From Candidatus Poseidonia sp. (GTDB taxonomy: Archaea > Thermoplasmatota > Poseidoniia > Poseidoniales > Poseidoniaceae): a stretch of 40,644 nucleotides of DNA. Below are positions 26,081 to 34,195 of this stretch, piece after piece. The stretch's first letter is position 1; the number at the start of each line of letters is the position of its first letter. The notes under the pieces are model-generated. The model searched no databases and was not told the origin of the DNA. It saw only the letters and a program-made list of their open reading frames with translations. The stretch covers positions 1-40,644 of the forward strand of contig JAQXEX010000095.1 in assembly GCA_029250625.1 (NCBI GenBank), given 5' to 3'. A program made the translations under genes and the position numbers.

Positions 26081-26796
26081 CCCGAATGCTTGATGTCAAA
26101 GGGTTGACCGCTGGATACGGAAGCGTACAGATCCTCTACGGAGTAGACCTTTACGTTGACAAGGGAGAATTCGTAACCATCATCGGCCCCAACGGATGTG
26201 GTAAATCCACTTTCATCAAGGCACTGTTTGGTATTGCAACCTATTACGACGGCGAAGTATCCTACGACGGTGAATCCATTGAGAAATTGCGTACAGACCA
26301 ACTGGTCAACAAAGGAATCGCCTATGTCCCTCAAGTGAATAACGTGTTTCCTACGCTCTCGGTTGAAGAAAATTTGCAGATGGGTGGTAATTCACTTTCA
26401 AACAAAGTTCTGAAAGAGCGCATTGAGCGCGCCCTCAACATGTTTCCTGATCTACGATCAAGAGAGCACGACTTGGCTGCTTCACTCTCCGGTGGCGAGC
26501 GTCAGATGCTTGCTATCTCACGTGCCTTGATTTCGGACCCCTCTTTCCTGCTTTTGGATGAACCTACGGCAGCCCTTTCACCGCTTTATCAACAACAGAT
26601 TATCGAACGAATCGACAACTTACGTAAAGAAGGCATCACGGTCCTCATTGTTGAGCAAAATGCCCGCTTAAGTTTGGCTCGTTCGGACCGAGGTTATATT
26701 TTCGCAAACGGAAAGGTTGTCCACACTGGGGATGCGGACTTTATTCTCAACGACCCTGAGATTGGGGAATACTTCCTCGGCTCTCACGATGATTGA
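26077..26796 (+). CDS. livF: LivF-type ABC ATPase
   Basis: This 239-residue second ATPase completes the importer as a LivG/LivF heterodimer. Visible motifs are Walker A GPNGCGKST, YVPQVNNVFPTLSVEENL, signature LSGGERQMLAISRAL, Walker B FLLLDEPTAALSP and H-loop VLIVEQNARLSL. It overlaps livG by four bases (ATGA). It ends the operon; an ATAGAAT/ATTCTAT inverted repeat follows 10 bases after the stop. Confidence 0.95.
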   Translation: MTRMLDVKGLTAGYGSVQILYGVDLYVDKGEFVTIIGPNGCGKSTFIKALFGIATYYDGEVSYDGESIEKLRTDQLVNKGIAYVPQVNNVFPTLSVEENLQMGGNSLSNKVLKERIERALNMFPDLRSREHDLAASLSGGERQMLAISRALISDPSFLLLDEPTAALSPLYQQQIIERIDNLRKEGITVLIVEQNARLSLARSDRGYIFANGKVVHTGDADFILNDPEIGEYFLGSHDD

Positions 26797-26805
26797 GATA
26801 ATTCC

Positions 26806-26825
26806 ATAGAATCAGGCCATTCTAT
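26806..26825. repeat. Inverted repeat between livF and the cold-shock gene
   Basis: ATAGAAT at 26806-26812 and ATTCTAT at 26819-26825 form a perfect 7-bp inverted repeat with a 6-base spacer. It may end the Liv operon. The right arm also falls 45-39 bases before the cold-shock start, where a TATA box would be expected. Confidence 0.4.
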
Positions 26826-26834
26826 CCATCGTCC

Positions 26835-26846
26835 TCAAGTACTTGA
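26835..26846. promoter_or_regulatory. 12-base perfect palindrome upstream of the cold-shock gene
   Basis: TCAAGTACTTGA is a perfect palindrome ending 17 bases before the cold-shock ATG, near the expected transcription start. It is a candidate operator or 5' RNA structure. Confidence 0.4.
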
Positions 26847-26863
26847 AGAATTGACCGGCGAAT

Positions 26864-27055
26864 ATGGCGCAAGGAACTGTCAAGTGGTTTAACCAAGTAA
26901 AAGGATTCGGATTTATTGAAGTTGAAGGTGGAGACGACCTTTTCGTCCACATCTCCGAGGTCACCGGAGAGATCACTGACGGTGATACCGTTCAGTTTGA
27001 AGTCGGTGAAGGCCCCAAGGGCCCAAACGCCGTTGGCGTTAGCAAAGTCGAGTGA
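26864..27055 (+). CDS. csp: Cold-shock domain protein (CspA family)
   Basis: This 63-residue single cold-shock domain binds single-stranded RNA or DNA, probably as an RNA chaperone. RNP1 is KGFGFI and RNP2 is DLFVHIS, within [18 protein letters not shown] and the usual C-terminal strand [12 protein letters not shown]. Length is standard for a free-standing CSP (about 65-70). No clear Shine-Dalgarno sequence is seen. Such proteins are rare in many archaeal lineages and were probably acquired from bacteria. It lies alone, with palindromes on its upstream side. Confidence 0.95.
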   Translation: MAQGTVKWFNQVKGFGFIEVEGGDDLFVHISEVTGEITDGDTVQFEVGEGPKGPNAVGVSKVE

Positions 27056-27239
27056 GACTTCTTTTCTGCTTCTGCAGAACATACTTTCCAGCATGAGCCA
27101 GCGCAAGCTGTGCCGTGGCATCGTAGCCGCTACGGATTATACCCTCTCCTGAACCATTGGCGTTAGGGACCGAAGTTATCGATGTTGATCTCATCATTCC
27201 ATAAGGGATATTGAGACAAAGGTACATAAACCAATGGTC
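27056..27239. other. Intergenic region between cold-shock and TetR genes
   Basis: No convincing gene was seen. A pyrimidine-rich stretch (CTTCTTTTCT) just after the cold-shock stop and the palindrome TTCTGCAGAA (27070-27079) may end that transcript. ACATAAA at 27224-27230 is a possible TATA element for the TetR gene. Confidence 0.35.
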
Positions 27240-27252
27240 AGACCGCCGGTCT
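27240..27252. promoter_or_regulatory. Candidate autoregulatory operator of the TetR gene
   Basis: AGACCGCCGGTCT is a perfect palindrome (6+1+6) ending 11 bases before the TetR start and overlying the expected transcription start. TetR repressors commonly bind such sites next to their own gene. Confidence 0.55.
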
Positions 27253-27263
27253 AAAGTGGTACC

Positions 27264-27908
27264 ATGGCGTTAAACCGATTCCACAAACTTCCTTTGGAGG
27301 AGCAGGAAAGGGTATTGGGCGTCGCCAAGAAGCAGTTTGCCGTGCATGGCTACGACGCTATGTCGTTGAACCTCTTGCTCAAGGAGCTTGACATTTCAAA
27401 AGGCCAATTCTATTACTGGTTTGAAGACAAAGCGGACCTGTTTTTGAGCATCATTGGCCAATACTGTAATTTCATCGCCATGCGATTGGAAGAACACGGG
27501 GCTGCGGCATCAAAAGAAGACTATTGGGTGCACTTGCGGCAAGGTCGCCTCATTCAAGAGGAATGCTGGACGGAACTCGACTGCATTGAAATCGGAGTTA
27601 TGATTGGCGAACAAATGCCCTCAAACCACCCCCTGTCTCCGGGATTGGCAGAGAAATCAGGCCCACTGGATCGGTACTGGTTAGTTCAACTCAAACAAGG
27701 ACAGGAATGGGGACTTGTCCGTACGGATCTCTCTCTTGAAATCCTTCTCAAATTGCTCAGCGATGTTTGTGATTCCTTTTATGCCATCATGCTGGGGGTA
27801 TCCGGCGTCTCACCAACACCAACTGAAGTTCAAGTGATGCACACCATTCTCGGCTCAACGTTGCGTGGCCTTCTTGAAAGACCCAAAGAGGCAAATGAGA
27901 GCGATTGA
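27264..27908 (+). CDS. TetR/AcrR-family transcriptional regulator
   Basis: This 214-residue protein is a probable ligand-responsive repressor. The N-terminal HTH (about 13-60) has the family pattern: RVLGVAKKQFAVHGYDAMSLNLLLKELDISKGQFYYWFEDKADLF. The all-alpha C-terminal ligand domain is variable and gives no ligand. It sits upstream of, and in the same direction as, the FtsX/MacB-type exporter operon, which starts 56 bases after its stop with its own TATA-like element. Control of that exporter and of itself is the likely role. The palindrome at 27240-27252 is the probable binding site. Confidence 0.88.
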   Translation: MALNRFHKLPLEEQERVLGVAKKQFAVHGYDAMSLNLLLKELDISKGQFYYWFEDKADLFLSIIGQYCNFIAMRLEEHGAAASKEDYWVHLRQGRLIQEECWTELDCIEIGVMIGEQMPSNHPLSPGLAEKSGPLDRYWLVQLKQGQEWGLVRTDLSLEILLKLLSDVCDSFYAIMLGVSGVSPTPTEVQVMHTILGSTLRGLLERPKEANESD

Positions 27909-27920
27909 GAAACAGGCATT

Positions 27921-27929
27921 GATATATCC
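27921..27929 (+). promoter_or_regulatory. TATA-like element of the exporter operon
   Basis: GATATATCC lies 44-36 bases before the ATPase ATG, in the gap after the TetR stop. AAGGAGG follows at 27951-27957. No obvious copy of the TetR palindrome is present in this short gap. Confidence 0.5.
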
Positions 27930-27964
27930 ATTTTAGAAAATTGAACATACAAGGAGGAACATAT

Positions 27965-28798
27965 ATGCTAGAAGTTACCAATCTCACGAAGGCTTTCGGG
28001 TCTGGCTCCAACAAACTGCAAGTCCTCAAAGGCGTGGACATGAGCATCAAACAGGGCGAGATGGTTGCGTTGATGGGGCCTTCTGGTTCGGGTAAATCGA
28101 CGTTGCTCAACATCATTGGAGGCCTTCTCGCTGGAGATGAAGGTTCCATCACCCTCGGTAAGCGAACTTACGGGCAGAAAGGACCGTCCGGCGTGGTTGA
28201 CGTTCGTAGGGAACTCGTGGGTTGGATTTTCCAAGATTTCCATCTTTTGGACAATCTTACTGCAACTGACAACGTCGCGATGGCGCTCGAGCTTTCGGGT
28301 ATGTCGGCTGATGAGGCAGAAAAAGCTGCTGTAATTGCTTTGGAAAAGGTTGGTCTTGGTGACCGCATGAACCACATTCCAGACCAATTGTCCGGTGGCC
28401 AACAACAACGGGTCGCCATCGCTCGTGCAATCGCAGGAAACCGTCCGGTTCTTCTCGCTGACGAACCCACCGGAAACCTTGACATCGCAAGTGGAAAGGA
28501 AGTCCTTGCATTGTTCAAGGAACTGTGTCACGACGAAGACAATCCCATTTCTATTCTCATGGTCACCCACGACCCAGACCTCGCATCAAATGCAGACCGT
28601 ATGCTCCTTCTCAACGATGGAAAAACCGAGGCCTCCGATATTCGTTCAGCATGGGGCTTGGATGATGATACCGACCAACCCGAAGGCGAAGAAGACGCAA
28701 ATGCCGTTGAGGGCGATGGTTCCGACCATGACTCGGGTGCAGATGCGGATGCAACCGTGGATGAAGATGGACATGAAAATGGAGGTGAAGCGGTATGA
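27965..28798 (+). CDS. ABC exporter ATPase A (LolD/MacB type) with acidic C-terminal tail
   Basis: This 277-residue ATPase is for the FtsX-type permease that follows. Walker A is GPSGSGKST, the Q-loop is WIFQDFHLLDNLTA, the signature is LSGGQQQRVAIARA, Walker B is PVLLADEPTGNLD and the H-loop is MVTHDPDLA. All are complete. The last 50 or so residues form a very acidic tail (many Asp/Glu/Gly) absent from ordinary LolD/MacB ATPases. The ATG at 27965 is fixed by AAGGAGG at 27951-27957; an upstream in-frame TTG overlaps that ribosome site and is rejected. The stop overlaps the permease start (ATGA). Confidence 0.93.
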   Translation: MLEVTNLTKAFGSGSNKLQVLKGVDMSIKQGEMVALMGPSGSGKSTLLNIIGGLLAGDEGSITLGKRTYGQKGPSGVVDVRRELVGWIFQDFHLLDNLTATDNVAMALELSGMSADEAEKAAVIALEKVGLGDRMNHIPDQLSGGQQQRVAIARAIAGNRPVLLADEPTGNLDIASGKEVLALFKELCHDEDNPISILMVTHDPDLASNADRMLLLNDGKTEASDIRSAWGLDDDTDQPEGEEDANAVEGDGSDHDSGADADATVDEDGHENGGEAV

Positions 28799-31700
28799 GC
28801 GATAAGGAACTTGAACTCAAAGAAACGGACTTCCCAGCAAGCCGCTCGGTAATGAGCCGTGTGACCCACCGTTTCATGGAGGCCCCAAGCAGGCTTCGTC
28901 TTGCTGCTCAAGGCGCATGGCGTGGAAAGGAACGCGGTCTTGCTGTCATCGCAGGTGTGTTTCTCGCTTCGTTGGTCATCACGACCGTCCTTGCTTACGG
29001 TGTTGGCCTCTCACAACTCTTCTTTGAGGAATCATTGGATTCAGAACCCTTTGACGCCAAAATCGAGTACGCTCGTACTCCACTTCCGGGCAATGAGAAC
29101 AGTACCGGATGGTCAAACAACACCACAACCATGACCAATGTCTGCGACGAATTATTGTCTGATTTCACTGAATTCAATGACTGTACGCTGGTCCTTGGCA
29201 GACAAGGAATACACAGCGGCGGCTTTTTCAACTTGGAATTTGTTGTGGCTCAACCTCTTGAGATGCGAGCGATTTCCGATGATGCCAACCCCTATTGGGG
29301 CAACGTCACGTTTGACTACCCCGAGGCTGCCGATGCCGGACCACCGATTTCAGACAAGCGCGCCATTCGTTTCCTCGGCCCCGAGGCTTTTGATGGTGAA
29401 TTGGCTGACCGTCTCGGTGGGAACATTATCGCAGGGTTAGGCGAATGGCCTACTCCAGAAAACATGAGCGAGCAGCGAGGAATAATTCTTCCATCGACAA
29501 TTGCAAGTCAAGCACAAGCGAATGTTGGGGATCAATTGGACAGCCTCACCTTTGCTTATGTTGTCGACGAATCAACCATCCTTGAGGGAACCGTTACCGA
29601 TGAGAATTGTGCGGGAGAGATCACTCCTGAAGAAAATGAAATGCTTTACTGCAGGATGATGATGACGGTTGAGAATTTGACGGTTATGGGCATCTACGAA
29701 CCTTGGGATTTGGGGAACCCTACGCTGCCGTTTAATCCAATTTTTACCACGTGGGAAGTTTTGGAAGAATCCGAACGGGGCACGTTGATGGACAACGACC
29801 ACATGTATCTCGGAGTGACCATTGACCGTGGCCAACTACCAACCTCATCAACAGCTGACGCTGCCGATTGGCTCGAGGACCTTGGTACACGAGTCCAGGC
29901 CGGAAGTTACACCGACGAGGGAGTCGAGTTGTTCTACACCGATATCGTCAGTGGAACGATTACCTTCCTGAATATTTTCCTTGGTTTGATTCAAATCTTT
30001 GATTACATCATCATGATTCCCATCGTGATTCTCTCGCTTGCAGTCCTGATTTACGGCTTAGTCCTGTCTCTAGAACAGAGAAGACGTGAAGTCAGCATTC
30101 ACCGTGTTATCGGTGCAGACGGGCAGAGCCTGAAAGGCATGGTGTTGCTTGAACTGTTTGTCATGTCTTCAGTAGCGTGGCTCGCTGGATACCTGCTGGC
30201 GTTGGTCTCCGTCCCGATTGTGCTCTCAGCTGTTGGTTTCATGGAATTTAGAACGGGTGATTTTGATGTCACTCCGACCCTTAGCGTTGGAGCAACCATC
30301 TTCACTGCAGTGACGACCCTGGGTCTTGCCCTCCTCTTTGGGCAAAGCCGAGCAAAAGATTTCATCGAGCTTGAAATTGAAGAGGGGGTACGCAAATCCA
30401 CTGCCAAAGCACAGCCAAAGCGTTGGTTGCACTGGACTGCTTTCCTGTTTGGAATGCTGGCAGTTGCCGATACCTGGTTGGAAATGAACGTCAACGAAGA
30501 CGGTATTGTTTCAAATTTCTTCATCGAAGGACTCATCGGTATCTTTGGACCCTTTGCATTGTGGATCGGCGGTGCGCTCTTGCTTGGAAGAATCGGGGCA
30601 AAAGGCCCTCAAATCATGCAGGTTCTTCTCGGGCGAACGCCGTTGCTTAACGATGTCAAGCGAGGATTGAAGGGTTCCGGTTCTGCAGAATCGGTGAATC
30701 GTCTCGCTGTGATTATGCTTCTCACGCTCTCCATCGTCACCCTTGCTGCTGTACAAGGCTACACAGGGACGTTGGTTGACGAGAAGACCGTCGACGCAAC
30801 CGTGGGCTCAGACCTTCAAATTACAATGGAAGAGGGAACCGACAGCGCCACCCTCACATCGTTGATTGGAGAATTCACAGACGGAACGGTTACGCCTCTC
30901 ATCACCAGTGTTCCAGAACTTATGCTGGCCGATTCTCAAGGTGGAGATAAATTGCAAACCTATGTCTTGTTTGATAACAACAAAGAAGTTCTCAAATGGA
31001 GTGAACAAGCCCTCCCGGGCACAGAAGTTTCACCAGCATTGTCTGCCTTCGCTAACGGTGGTTTCTCCGCAGGACCAGACGCAGCCTACTCGTTAGCCAT
31101 CCCAGGGTCAGACCGAGGAGGAGATGAAAATAAGCTCGACGACGTCCTTCTCAAGAAGGACGATTCAAGCGGTAAATCCGTTGACATCCAATTTGTTTGG
31201 GAGAAGGCAGAATTCAATTTCTCCGCCGGCGGCCTTGCAGATAGCAATTCCACGATTGATGAAGTCCTTCAGGACTATGTATCCCTCATGCAGCGAGATT
31301 GGTCGGGCCTTGATCTCAACGGTCAAAATCTCGACGGTCGAAACCTCAGTCTTACGGATTTCACGAATTCAAACCTTTCATCCTCCAGTCTCCAAGGCGC
31401 AAATTTCAGCGAATCCTTCTTCTTTGAAGTGGATTTGAGTGAAGCAGACCTCACAGGAGCCGACCTCAGGAACACAGTCATGGTGAGATTGTTCGGTTCA
31501 GGCAGTCTTGATGGTGCAGATTTAACGGACGCAAATTTGGAAGGCGCCTGGTCAAGTGGTACCTTCGACCTCTCAACTGCAACCCTTAGCAATACCACCT
31601 GCCCAGACGGAACCAATTCCGACGAAACAAATTGTGCAAGTGGGTTTTCAGAAATACCTCCACCACTCGTCGGTCAATTCTTTTTGACCAACAGTGTTGT

Positions 31701-32445
31701 CCGCATTGATATCACTCCGTTTATTCATGAAATGTATTACATGGGCGTACACGAGTACGTTCCAGGCGTGAATGCGCCAACCATTGAGTCCTCACTCATC
31801 ATCGGTGAAAGCTCATGGCGCTCATTCATAGGCGACGACGCAGTAAACAACTATACCTCAACAGATTGGATCGTTCGTGTTAACGGCCTGTCTGGAGAGC
31901 AACTTGAGTCTCTGGGTTCTAAGTTGCAAGCAGATGCCCGCGTATCCAGCGTTGTTGATTGGTCAAGCACTCACAAGGATGTTGAGCGAAACGGCGGGTT
32001 AATCTTCGGAACACCAGGTCTACTCTCCTTGCAATTTGTTGTCGCTAGCGTAGCCGCAGTGGCTTCAAGTTTCGTGTTCCTTTCGCTTGTATTGAGTCAA
32101 CGGCAAAAAGAGTTGGCTGTTCTCCAGGCCATTGGTGCATCACCAAATCAGATCATCCGTTTGGTTCTCTTTGAGATTCTTTCAATCGTCATGGTTTCGA
32201 TGATACTTGGAATTATACTCGGCGTAGGCGTCGCTCTGTCGTTCAACGGATTCTTTGACATCTTTGGATTCATCTTCCAAATCTTTGGAGGCTCATCAAC
32301 GACGATAAATCGTACATTGGTCTATCCATGGACTCAAATCATTCTGGTTTCGTTGGCTGTGTTCGCAGCTGTGGTTGTAGCGCTTCTTGTAACAACACGT
32401 CGTGCATTAAAGGCAGACTTAGCCAGTGTGCTCAAGGGGGAGTGA
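28795..32445 (+). CDS. Double-FtsX ABC permease with a pentapeptide-repeat insert
   Basis: This 1216-residue membrane protein is of the MacB/LolCE-like type and moves or releases substrates at the membrane surface rather than through a channel. After a cytoplasmic start, TM1 (about 43-68) leads into a MacB-type extracytoplasmic domain (about 75-385). A first FtsX core (about 388-510) follows, with SLEQRRREVSIHRVIGADGQSL. Two or more spans lie at about 540-610 and another at about 640-660. A second extracytoplasmic domain (about 665-1070) follows, then a second FtsX core (about 1080-1210) with SQRQKELAVLQAIGASPNQI. At about 838-920 is a run of A(D/N)LxG pentapeptide repeats (LDGRNLSLTDF, LQGANF, SEADLTGADLRN, LDGADLTDANLEGAW) inside the second domain. 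Substrate is unknown. It overlaps ATPase A by four bases, and ATPase B begins two bases after its stop. Confidence 0.9.
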   Translation: MSDKELELKETDFPASRSVMSRVTHRFMEAPSRLRLAAQGAWRGKERGLAVIAGVFLASLVITTVLAYGVGLSQLFFEESLDSEPFDAKIEYARTPLPGNENSTGWSNNTTTMTNVCDELLSDFTEFNDCTLVLGRQGIHSGGFFNLEFVVAQPLEMRAISDDANPYWGNVTFDYPEAADAGPPISDKRAIRFLGPEAFDGELADRLGGNIIAGLGEWPTPENMSEQRGIILPSTIASQAQANVGDQLDSLTFAYVVDESTILEGTVTDENCAGEITPEENEMLYCRMMMTVENLTVMGIYEPWDLGNPTLPFNPIFTTWEVLEESERGTLMDNDHMYLGVTIDRGQLPTSSTADAADWLEDLGTRVQAGSYTDEGVELFYTDIVSGTITFLNIFLGLIQIFDYIIMIPIVILSLAVLIYGLVLSLEQRRREVSIHRVIGADGQSLKGMVLLELFVMSSVAWLAGYLLALVSVPIVLSAVGFMEFRTGDFDVTPTLSVGATIFTAVTTLGLALLFGQSRAKDFIELEIEEGVRKSTAKAQPKRWLHWTAFLFGMLAVADTWLEMNVNEDGIVSNFFIEGLIGIFGPFALWIGGALLLGRIGAKGPQIMQVLLGRTPLLNDVKRGLKGSGSAESVNRLAVIMLLTLSIVTLAAVQGYTGTLVDEKTVDATVGSDLQITMEEGTDSATLTSLIGEFTDGTVTPLITSVPELMLADSQGGDKLQTYVLFDNNKEVLKWSEQALPGTEVSPALSAFANGGFSAGPDAAYSLAIPGSDRGGDENKLDDVLLKKDDSSGKSVDIQFVWEKAEFNFSAGGLADSNSTIDEVLQDYVSLMQRDWSGLDLNGQNLDGRNLSLTDFTNSNLSSSSLQGANFSESFFFEVDLSEADLTGADLRNTVMVRLFGSGSLDGADLTDANLEGAWSSGTFDLSTATLSNTTCPDGTNSDETNCASGFSEIPPPLVGQFFLTNSVVRIDITPFIHEMYYMGVHEYVPGVNAPTIESSLIIGESSWRSFIGDDAVNNYTSTDWIVRVNGLSGEQLESLGSKLQADARVSSVVDWSSTHKDVERNGGLIFGTPGLLSLQFVVASVAAVASSFVFLSLVLSQRQKELAVLQAIGASPNQIIRLVLFEILSIVMVSMILGIILGVGVALSFNGFFDIFGFIFQIFGGSSTTINRTLVYPWTQIILVSLAVFAAVVVALLVTTRRALKADLASVLKGE

Positions 32446-32447
32446 AG

Positions 32448-33428
32448 ATGGTCGATACGATTCTAAAAGCAGACGGACTTTACCACGTTTACGAATCCAA
32501 GGCAGAAGACGGCAACGTCGTGGCCCTGAGAGGACTTCACATCAACATGAAGTCCGGAGAAGCCATTGCTGTTGTTGGTCCTTCAGGGTCAGGGAAGTCA
32601 ACGCTGATGAAATGCCTCGGTGGACTCATGAAACCCAGTGCGGGTTCAGTGAGTTTGGCTGGTAACAACATGACGCGTCTTTCAGGGCAAGAATTGGTTG
32701 AGTTGCGCCAGAAGACGGTGTCCTTCATCTTCCAAGAAGGTAACTTGCTGCCCAACCTCAATGCCCGAGACAATGTTGCTCAACCGCTGCGTCATCAAGG
32801 GGTTTCTTCGAAGAAGTCGCTTCAACTCGCTGATGCTATGCTTACCCGGTTGGGTATGGGACACAGAATCAATGCACTACCGGCAATGCTGAGCGGTGGT
32901 GAGCAACAACGTGTTGCCATCGCCCGTGCACTGATTACTCAACCTCGTTTGATTCTGGCCGATGAGCCTACAGGTGCATTGGACCCCGTGACCAGCCGCG
33001 AAGTATTGGCGTTGTTCAAGGACTTGCACGTGAACGATGGAGTGTCCTTCCTCATCGTGACTCACTCGAAGGAAGTTGCAGCATTCGCTAACCGCTCTCT
33101 CGAATTGCGTGATGGAAGATTTGTAGCTGAACACGGCGAAACGGTTGACGTTGAAGACCTCAGTAAAGACCGAGAATTGATCATCGACGAAACAGGGACC
33201 GTCACACTACCACCGGACTTGTTGGTTCGTTTGGGTGGAGCAGGACGCTACACTGTAGGCAACGTCGCCAGTGGCTATCTTTCATTGCAAGGTGAAGCCG
33301 TGGAAGCAATGGGCAAGATGGAACTCTCTGCAACCTGCCCTGCATGCAAGCACGATTATGCTGATACCGACGACCAACTTTGCCCTTCGTGCGGTTCAAG
33401 TAGGCCGATGGTTGAGGTCAAAGCATGA
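32448..33428 (+). CDS. ABC exporter ATPase B with C-terminal zinc ribbon
   Basis: This 326-residue second ATPase of the exporter has complete motifs: Walker A GPSGSGKST, Q-loop FIFQEGNLLPNLNA, signature LSGGEQQRVAIARA, Walker B RLILADEPTGALDP and H-loop LIVTHSKEV. After the ATPase domain (to about 235) comes an extra domain. Its region LPPDLLVRLGGAGRYTVGNVASGYLSLQ is followed by a Cys4 zinc ribbon (CPAC...CPSC, about 296-316). The ATG at 32448 follows GGGGGAGTGA. The frame is open upstream inside the permease gene but has no signal there. The 3' end overlaps the DUF3817 gene by ATGA. Confidence 0.92.
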   Translation: MVDTILKADGLYHVYESKAEDGNVVALRGLHINMKSGEAIAVVGPSGSGKSTLMKCLGGLMKPSAGSVSLAGNNMTRLSGQELVELRQKTVSFIFQEGNLLPNLNARDNVAQPLRHQGVSSKKSLQLADAMLTRLGMGHRINALPAMLSGGEQQRVAIARALITQPRLILADEPTGALDPVTSREVLALFKDLHVNDGVSFLIVTHSKEVAAFANRSLELRDGRFVAEHGETVDVEDLSKDRELIIDETGTVTLPPDLLVRLGGAGRYTVGNVASGYLSLQGEAVEAMGKMELSATCPACKHDYADTDDQLCPSCGSSRPMVEVKA

Positions 33429-33718
33429 AGCAATGGGTGGCGCTTGTGGGCTATTTGGAAGGTTTTTCCTTCCTTACGTTGATGTTTTACGCCATGCCGA
33501 TGAAGTATTTCGCAGGAGAACCTGAGATGGTGTCGTTGTTTGGAAGTCTTCACGGTTTCTTGTTTGTAGTTTACATTGGACTGCTGTTCATCGGGGTCGG
33601 CAAACACTGGTCGTTAACCGCTTTGATTCACGGATTCATAGCCGCAGTGGTCCCCGCTGGACCGTTCCTCTTTGAGGGATTGATGGCTTCAGGTGAATAC
33701 GATTTGCCGAAAATTTAG
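33425..33718 (+). CDS. DUF3817-family small membrane protein
   Basis: This 97-residue protein has three predicted membrane segments and no known biochemical role. The family pattern is clear: VGYLEGFSFLTLMFYAMPMKYFAGEPEMVSLFGSLHGFLF, then a Trp-containing loop and a third span. It is translationally coupled to ATPase B (ATGA overlap), making it the last gene of the exporter operon. It might be an accessory subunit, though DUF3817 proteins also occur without such transporters. Confidence 0.8.
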   Translation: MKQWVALVGYLEGFSFLTLMFYAMPMKYFAGEPEMVSLFGSLHGFLFVVYIGLLFIGVGKHWSLTALIHGFIAAVVPAGPFLFEGLMASGEYDLPKI

Positions 33719-33732
33719 GTGCATTTCCAGTC

Positions 33733-34095
33733 TTAGACGGATTTGACGCCTTCGGGCCAAAGCACGAGAATCAATGTCTTTCCCCGGGTCTTTGGCGTGT
33801 GTGTAGTTTCACGGTTCATCCAAACAATGGAGCCAGTGGGGTACGTACCGTCTTCGTCCCAGACCTCGCCTTCAAGGACAAGGTAGCATTCGCCACCAGG
33901 GTGACTGTGAGGCATGAATGCGTCGACAGTCACTTCAGAGTCCGCCTCGTAAAGAACGAGTGAGGTCTTGTCTTCTCTGAGAAGTCGTCCCAAGCGAACG
34001 CCTGTTTTGAAATCCTTCCAGCGAATGTTTTCTTCCAGCCATTCTTTGTCGACTGAAAACCCGAGCCAATCTGCCATGTTGTGTGTGAAGACCAT
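33733..34095 (-). CDS. Single-domain cupin (ChrR-like) metal-binding protein
   Basis: This 120-residue protein has the cupin metal site His63-x-His65-x3-Glu69 in PHSHPGGECYLVLEGE and the second-motif His99 in NRETTHTP. The pattern, including WLGF...W and GxxxRLLxED...LVLYEADS, resembles the cupin domain of ChrR anti-sigma factors and small stand-alone relatives. No enzymatic function can be assigned. An ATG at 34077 (MADWLGF) is an alternative start. It converges on the exporter operon with a 14-base gap and diverges from the membrane protein at 34196. Confidence 0.8.
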   Translation of the reverse strand: MVFTHNMADWLGFSVDKEWLEENIRWKDFKTGVRLGRLLREDKTSLVLYEADSEVTVDAFMPHSHPGGECYLVLEGEVWDEDGTYPTGSIVWMNRETTHTPKTRGKTLILVLWPEGVKSV

Positions 34096-34195
34096 GGTTG
34101 GCCGAGATGCCGGTGGGACATGAGCGCTTCGGTGAACCTGTCAAATCTTCAGAGTTCTGTTCAATCTTTGCGTTTGGTTCAAGGCCTAAGCCGTG

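Noticed and set aside
27787..28152. Minus-strand frame spanning the TetR end and the ATPase start
   Set aside because: It crosses the exporter promoter and Shine-Dalgarno sequence antisense and has no motif.
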